DNA from: Rhodocyclaceae bacterium | GTDB taxonomy: Bacteria; Pseudomonadota; Gammaproteobacteria; Burkholderiales; Rhodocyclaceae | Reading direction: 5' to 3' | DNA length: 6,305 nucleotides | Assembly: GCA_013821865.1 (NCBI GenBank) | Contig: PNJM01000159.1 | Location: 1-6,305, forward strand | Part shown: piece after piece, positions 1-6,305 of the stretch | How positions within the stretch are numbered: position 1 is the stretch's first letter | Layout: each line of letters opens with the position of its first letter | The notes under the pieces: generated by a model | Database searches by the model: none | Told to the model about the DNA's origin: nothing | Seen by the model: only the letters and a program-made list of their open reading frames with translations | Translations under genes and position numbers: made by a program

Positions 1-2
1 TA

Positions 3-7
3 CCTCT
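3..7 (-). promoter_or_regulatory. Putative ribosome binding site of the next gene (probably tuf, outside window)
   Basis: AGAGG on the minus strand lies nine bases after the fusA stop codon and two bases from the window edge. At normal spacing the start codon would fall just beyond the window. In this gene order the next gene is usually tuf (EF-Tu), but no coding sequence of it is visible here. No terminator is seen after fusA, consistent with the operon continuing. Confidence 0.45.
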
Positions 8-16
8 AACAAATCG

Positions 17-2110
<2,094 letters not shown>

Positions 2111-2118
2111 TTGCCTAA

Positions 2119-2122
2119 CCTG
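2119..2122 (-). promoter_or_regulatory. Probable ribosome binding site of fusA
   Basis: CAGG on the minus strand lies eight nucleotides before the GTG start of fusA. A further AAGG lies 12 nt and an AGG 3 nt from the start. The match is modest, but spacing favours CAGG and supports the GTG start. The in-frame TAG at 2131-2129 excludes any more distant start, and there is no ATG between that stop and the GTG. Confidence 0.5.
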
Positions 2123-2138
2123 CCTTATCTAAACCAAA

Positions 2139-2168
2139 CCGCCATGGCACAATTCAGTGCCGTGGCGG
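2139..2168 (-). other. Strong intercistronic hairpin between rpsG and fusA
   Basis: On the minus strand CCGCCACGGCAC (2168-2157) pairs with GUGCCAUGGCGG (2150-2139): eleven Watson-Crick pairs with one C-A mismatch and a 6-nt loop. The following bases, UUUGGUUUAG, are U-rich but interrupted, so this could be a weak terminator or attenuator within the operon. Alternatives are an RNA processing site or a protein-binding operator. It ends 28 nt before the fusA start codon. The structure is directly visible; its role is not known. Confidence 0.6.
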
Positions 2169-2187
2169 AAAATCTCTCAAATCAACA

Positions 2188-2207
2188 CCGGGCCTTGTTC
2201 CGCCCGG
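2188..2207 (-). other. Hairpin just after the rpsG stop
   Basis: On the minus strand CCGGGC (2207-2202) pairs perfectly with GCCCGG (2193-2188) around an 8-nt loop, with a further G-U pair possible outside. The stem starts seven bases after the rpsG stop. No U tract follows, so it is not a typical terminator. It may protect or mark the rpsG 3' end or form part of a regulatory RNA element; this is inference. Confidence 0.5.
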
Positions 2208-2214
2208 CAACTCG

Positions 2215-2685
2215 TCAGAAGCGGTAGTGCGCGAACGCCTTGTTGGCATCGGCCATGCGGTGCACTTCCTCGCGCTTCTTCACCGCGCCGCCGCGACCCT
2301 CGGCCGCCTCCAGCAACTCGCCGGCCAGGCGGGCGCCCATGGACTTCTCCGCGCGCTTGCGCGCCGCCTCGCGGATCCAGCGCATGGCCAGCGCGGCGCG
2401 GCGAGTCGGACGGACTTCCACAGGCACCTGGTAGTTGGCACCGCCGACACGACGGCTCTTGACCTCGACCGCCGGCTTGACGTTGTTCACCGCCAGGGTG
2501 AACACCTCAAGCGGATCCTTGCCGGATTTGGTCTGGATCTGAGCGAAAGCGCCGTAGATGATGCGCTCGGCAACTGATTTCTTGCCACTCATCATCAGCA
2601 CGTTGACGAACTTCGCCAGATCCTGGCTGCCGAACTTCGGGTCCGGCAGAACGTCGCGTTTCGGTACTTCTCTGCGTCTTGGCAT
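2215..2685 (-). CDS. rpsG: 30S ribosomal protein S7
   Basis: S7 is a primary 16S rRNA-binding protein that nucleates assembly of the 30S head and lies near the E and P sites. In E. coli it also represses its own operon by binding the rpsL-rpsG intercistronic mRNA. The 156-residue product is the standard bacterial length. Visible landmarks are MPRRRE at the N-terminus, LPDPKFGS (13-20), [12 protein letters not shown], the beta-hairpin segment [19 protein letters not shown] (73-91), the basic helix [11 protein letters not shown] (101-111), and the C-terminal segment [22 protein letters not shown] (135-156). ATG start with AGAGGG upstream, TGA stop. It has no C-terminal extension of the E. coli K-12 type. 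It lies 33 bp after rpsL and 104 bp before fusA. Confidence 0.99.
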   Translation of the reverse strand: MPRRREVPKRDVLPDPKFGSQDLAKFVNVLMMSGKKSVAERIIYGAFAQIQTKSGKDPLEVFTLAVNNVKPAVEVKSRRVGGANYQVPVEVRPTRRAALAMRWIREAARKRAEKSMGARLAGELLEAAEGRGGAVKKREEVHRMADANKAFAHYRF

Positions 2686-2689
2686 GTTT

Positions 2690-2695
2690 CCCTCT
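2690..2695 (-). promoter_or_regulatory. Ribosome binding site of rpsG
   Basis: AGAGGG on the minus strand ends four nucleotides before the rpsG ATG, supporting that start. It sits in the 33-bp rpsL-rpsG spacer, in which I see no stable hairpin. Confidence 0.65.
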
Positions 2696-2718
2696 GACTC
2701 TTATCAATCAACCGGCCG

Positions 2719-3096
2719 TCAGGCGGCCTTCGGACGCTTGGCGCCGTACTTCGAGCGGGACTGCTTGCGGTCCTTGACGCCCTGAGTATCCAGGCTGCCG
2801 CGTACGATGTGATAGCGCACGCCCGGCAAATCCTTCACGCGGCCGCCGCGGATCAGCACCACCGAGTGCTCCTGCAGATTGTGGCCTTCACCGCCGATGT
2901 ACGAGATCACCTCGAAGCCGTTGGTCAGACGCACTTTCGCCACTTTGCGCAGCGCCGAGTTTGGTTTTTTCGGGGTCGTCGTATACACGCGAGTGCACAC
3001 GCCGCGCTTCGCCGGACAGGCAGCGAGCGCCGGCACCTTGCTCTTGGTCTGCGGCGCCTTGCGCGGCTTGCGGACTAGCTGGTTGATTGTTGGCAT
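2719..3096 (-). CDS. rpsL: 30S ribosomal protein S12
   Basis: S12 sits at the 30S decoding centre, contributes to tRNA selection fidelity and is the classical streptomycin-resistance target. The 125-residue product matches the family along its whole length (124 in E. coli, with one extra alanine at the end here). Visible landmarks are [11 protein letters not shown] at the N-terminus, the cysteine pair C27/C34 in CPAKRGVC, the loop [13 protein letters not shown] with K43, [13 protein letters not shown], and [13 protein letters not shown] with K88. K43 and K88 are the wild-type residues whose replacement commonly gives streptomycin resistance, so the sequence predicts a sensitive S12. D89 is the position methylthiolated by RimO in E. 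coli. ATG start, TGA stop. It is the first gene of the str operon, 170 bp after rpoC and 33 bp before rpsG. Confidence 0.99.
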   Translation of the reverse strand: MPTINQLVRKPRKAPQTKSKVPALAACPAKRGVCTRVYTTTPKKPNSALRKVAKVRLTNGFEVISYIGGEGHNLQEHSVVLIRGGRVKDLPGVRYHIVRGSLDTQGVKDRKQSRSKYGAKRPKAA

Positions 3097-3105
3097 ATTT
3101 TCGTG

Positions 3106-3111
3106 TTTCCC
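3106..3111 (-). promoter_or_regulatory. Weak ribosome binding site of rpsL
   Basis: GGGAAA on the minus strand lies nine nucleotides before the rpsL ATG. It is a poor match to AAGGAGG for a gene expected to be highly expressed. It directly follows the U6 tract of the leader hairpin, so leader folding could influence its accessibility. Confidence 0.5.
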
Positions 3112-3185
3112 AAAAAACCGAGGCGGCTCTTTTGACTAGAACGCGGGCAATGACGCTTTGCCCGAAACCTAGTTCGCCGCCTCAG
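3112..3185 (-). terminator. Intrinsic-terminator-like hairpin with U6 tract in the rpsL leader (rpoC terminator and/or attenuator)
   Basis: In the minus-strand RNA an outer stem pairs 3185-3176 (CUGAGGCGGC) with 3127-3118 (GCCGCCUCGG): ten pairs, one of them G-U. It is followed immediately by six Us (3117-3112). Inside it, ACUAG/CUAGU (3173-3169 with 3139-3135) and a seven-pair stem CGGGCAA/UUGCCCG (3164-3158 with 3150-3144, 7-nt loop) continue the helix across internal loops. It is the only terminator-like structure between rpoC and rpsL. It lies downstream of the rpsL promoter, so it would act on both rpoBC read-through and rpsL transcripts. The U tract ends one base before the rpsL Shine-Dalgarno region. 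The pairing is seen; termination efficiency is not known, and the large interrupted stem may terminate only partly. Confidence 0.6.
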
Positions 3186-3200
3186 GATTGCTTGTTTTGC

Positions 3201-3227
3201 TGCGGCGCGGAAATACGCGTCGCCGCA
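3201..3227 (-). other. GC hairpin in the rpsL leader RNA
   Basis: In the minus-strand transcript UGCGGCG (3227-3221) pairs perfectly with CGCCGCA (3207-3201) around a 13-nt loop. It begins about 8 nt after the expected transcript start. Its 3' arm could instead pair with part of the next hairpin, so it may be one arm of an alternative fold. GC-rich DNA often yields such pairings by chance, so function is uncertain. Confidence 0.45.
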
Positions 3228-3241
3228 CGCAAAGAGGCCGG

Positions 3242-3266
3242 ATTATATGGAGCTTTTTGGCCAGCG

Positions 3267-3270
<4 letters not shown>
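3242..3270 (-). promoter_or_regulatory. sigma-70-type promoter for the rpsL-rpsG-fusA operon, overlapping the rpoC stop
   Basis: Read on the minus strand, TTGACG (3270-3265) is separated by exactly 17 bp from a perfect TATAAT (3247-3242). This is one base short of consensus for both boxes at ideal spacing. The TGA inside the -35 box is the rpoC stop codon (3269-3267). The bases after the -10 box, CCGGCCTC, form a GC-rich discriminator of the kind associated with stringent control of ribosomal promoters. Transcription should begin near 3235, giving a leader of about 139 nt before rpsL. The boxes and spacing are directly visible; activity and ppGpp control are inference. No AT-rich UP element is visible upstream, where the DNA is GC-rich rpoC coding sequence. 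Confidence 0.8.

Positions 3271-6305
<3,035 letters not shown>

Noticed and set aside
2111..2160. Possible internal promoter for fusA in the rpsG-fusA spacer (TTGTGC with TAGATA-like sequence).
   Set aside because: The -10 match is poor and the spacing short. The segment is better explained by the hairpin and ribosome binding site.
3169..3228. Possible 19-codon leader peptide on the minus strand (GTG at 3228, TAG at 3171-3169), Arg-rich, covering hairpin arms 1 to 3.
   Set aside because: Its GTG is only about 7 nt after the expected transcript start, with no Shine-Dalgarno, and an opening this short arises easily by chance. It would be of interest only if ribosome profiling showed translation.

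Overview
The window is a high-GC stretch of bacterial housekeeping DNA. All four genes lie on the minus strand, in transcription order rpoC (3' part only) - rpsL - rpsG - fusA. A Shine-Dalgarno-like AGAGG near position 5 suggests that the next gene, expected to be tuf, starts just outside the window. The order rpoBC followed directly by the str genes is usual in Betaproteobacteria; in E. coli the rpoBC and str loci are far apart. The protein sequences also look betaproteobacterial: a 156-residue S7 ending in HYRF, a classical 697-residue EF-G, and a beta' carrying the proteobacterial insertion in its trigger loop. The order within the class cannot be settled by eye.

Layout, right to left as transcribed. 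At 6305-3267 lie the last 1012 residues of RNA polymerase beta', from about E. coli residue 388 to the stop. At 3266-3097 is a 170-bp leader region. It holds a near-consensus sigma-70 promoter (TTGACG, 17 bp, TATAAT) whose -35 box contains the rpoC stop codon, then a small GC hairpin, then a terminator-like hairpin with a U6 tract ending just before the rpsL ribosome binding site. rpsL (S12) is at 3096-2719. A 33-bp spacer precedes rpsG (S7) at 2685-2215. A 104-bp spacer with two hairpins precedes fusA (EF-G, GTG start) at 2110-17.

The genes work together in gene expression: beta' in transcription, S12 and S7 in the 30S decoding centre and head, and EF-G in translocation and ribosome recycling. 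I found no mobile element, CRISPR array, tRNA or rRNA gene, defence gene or unknown protein. The coding content is ordinary. What deserves a second look is the non-coding control architecture: the promoter overlapping the rpoC stop, the possible attenuator in the rpsL leader, and structured RNA between rpsG and fusA where E. coli instead has its S7-binding operator between rpsL and rpsG.
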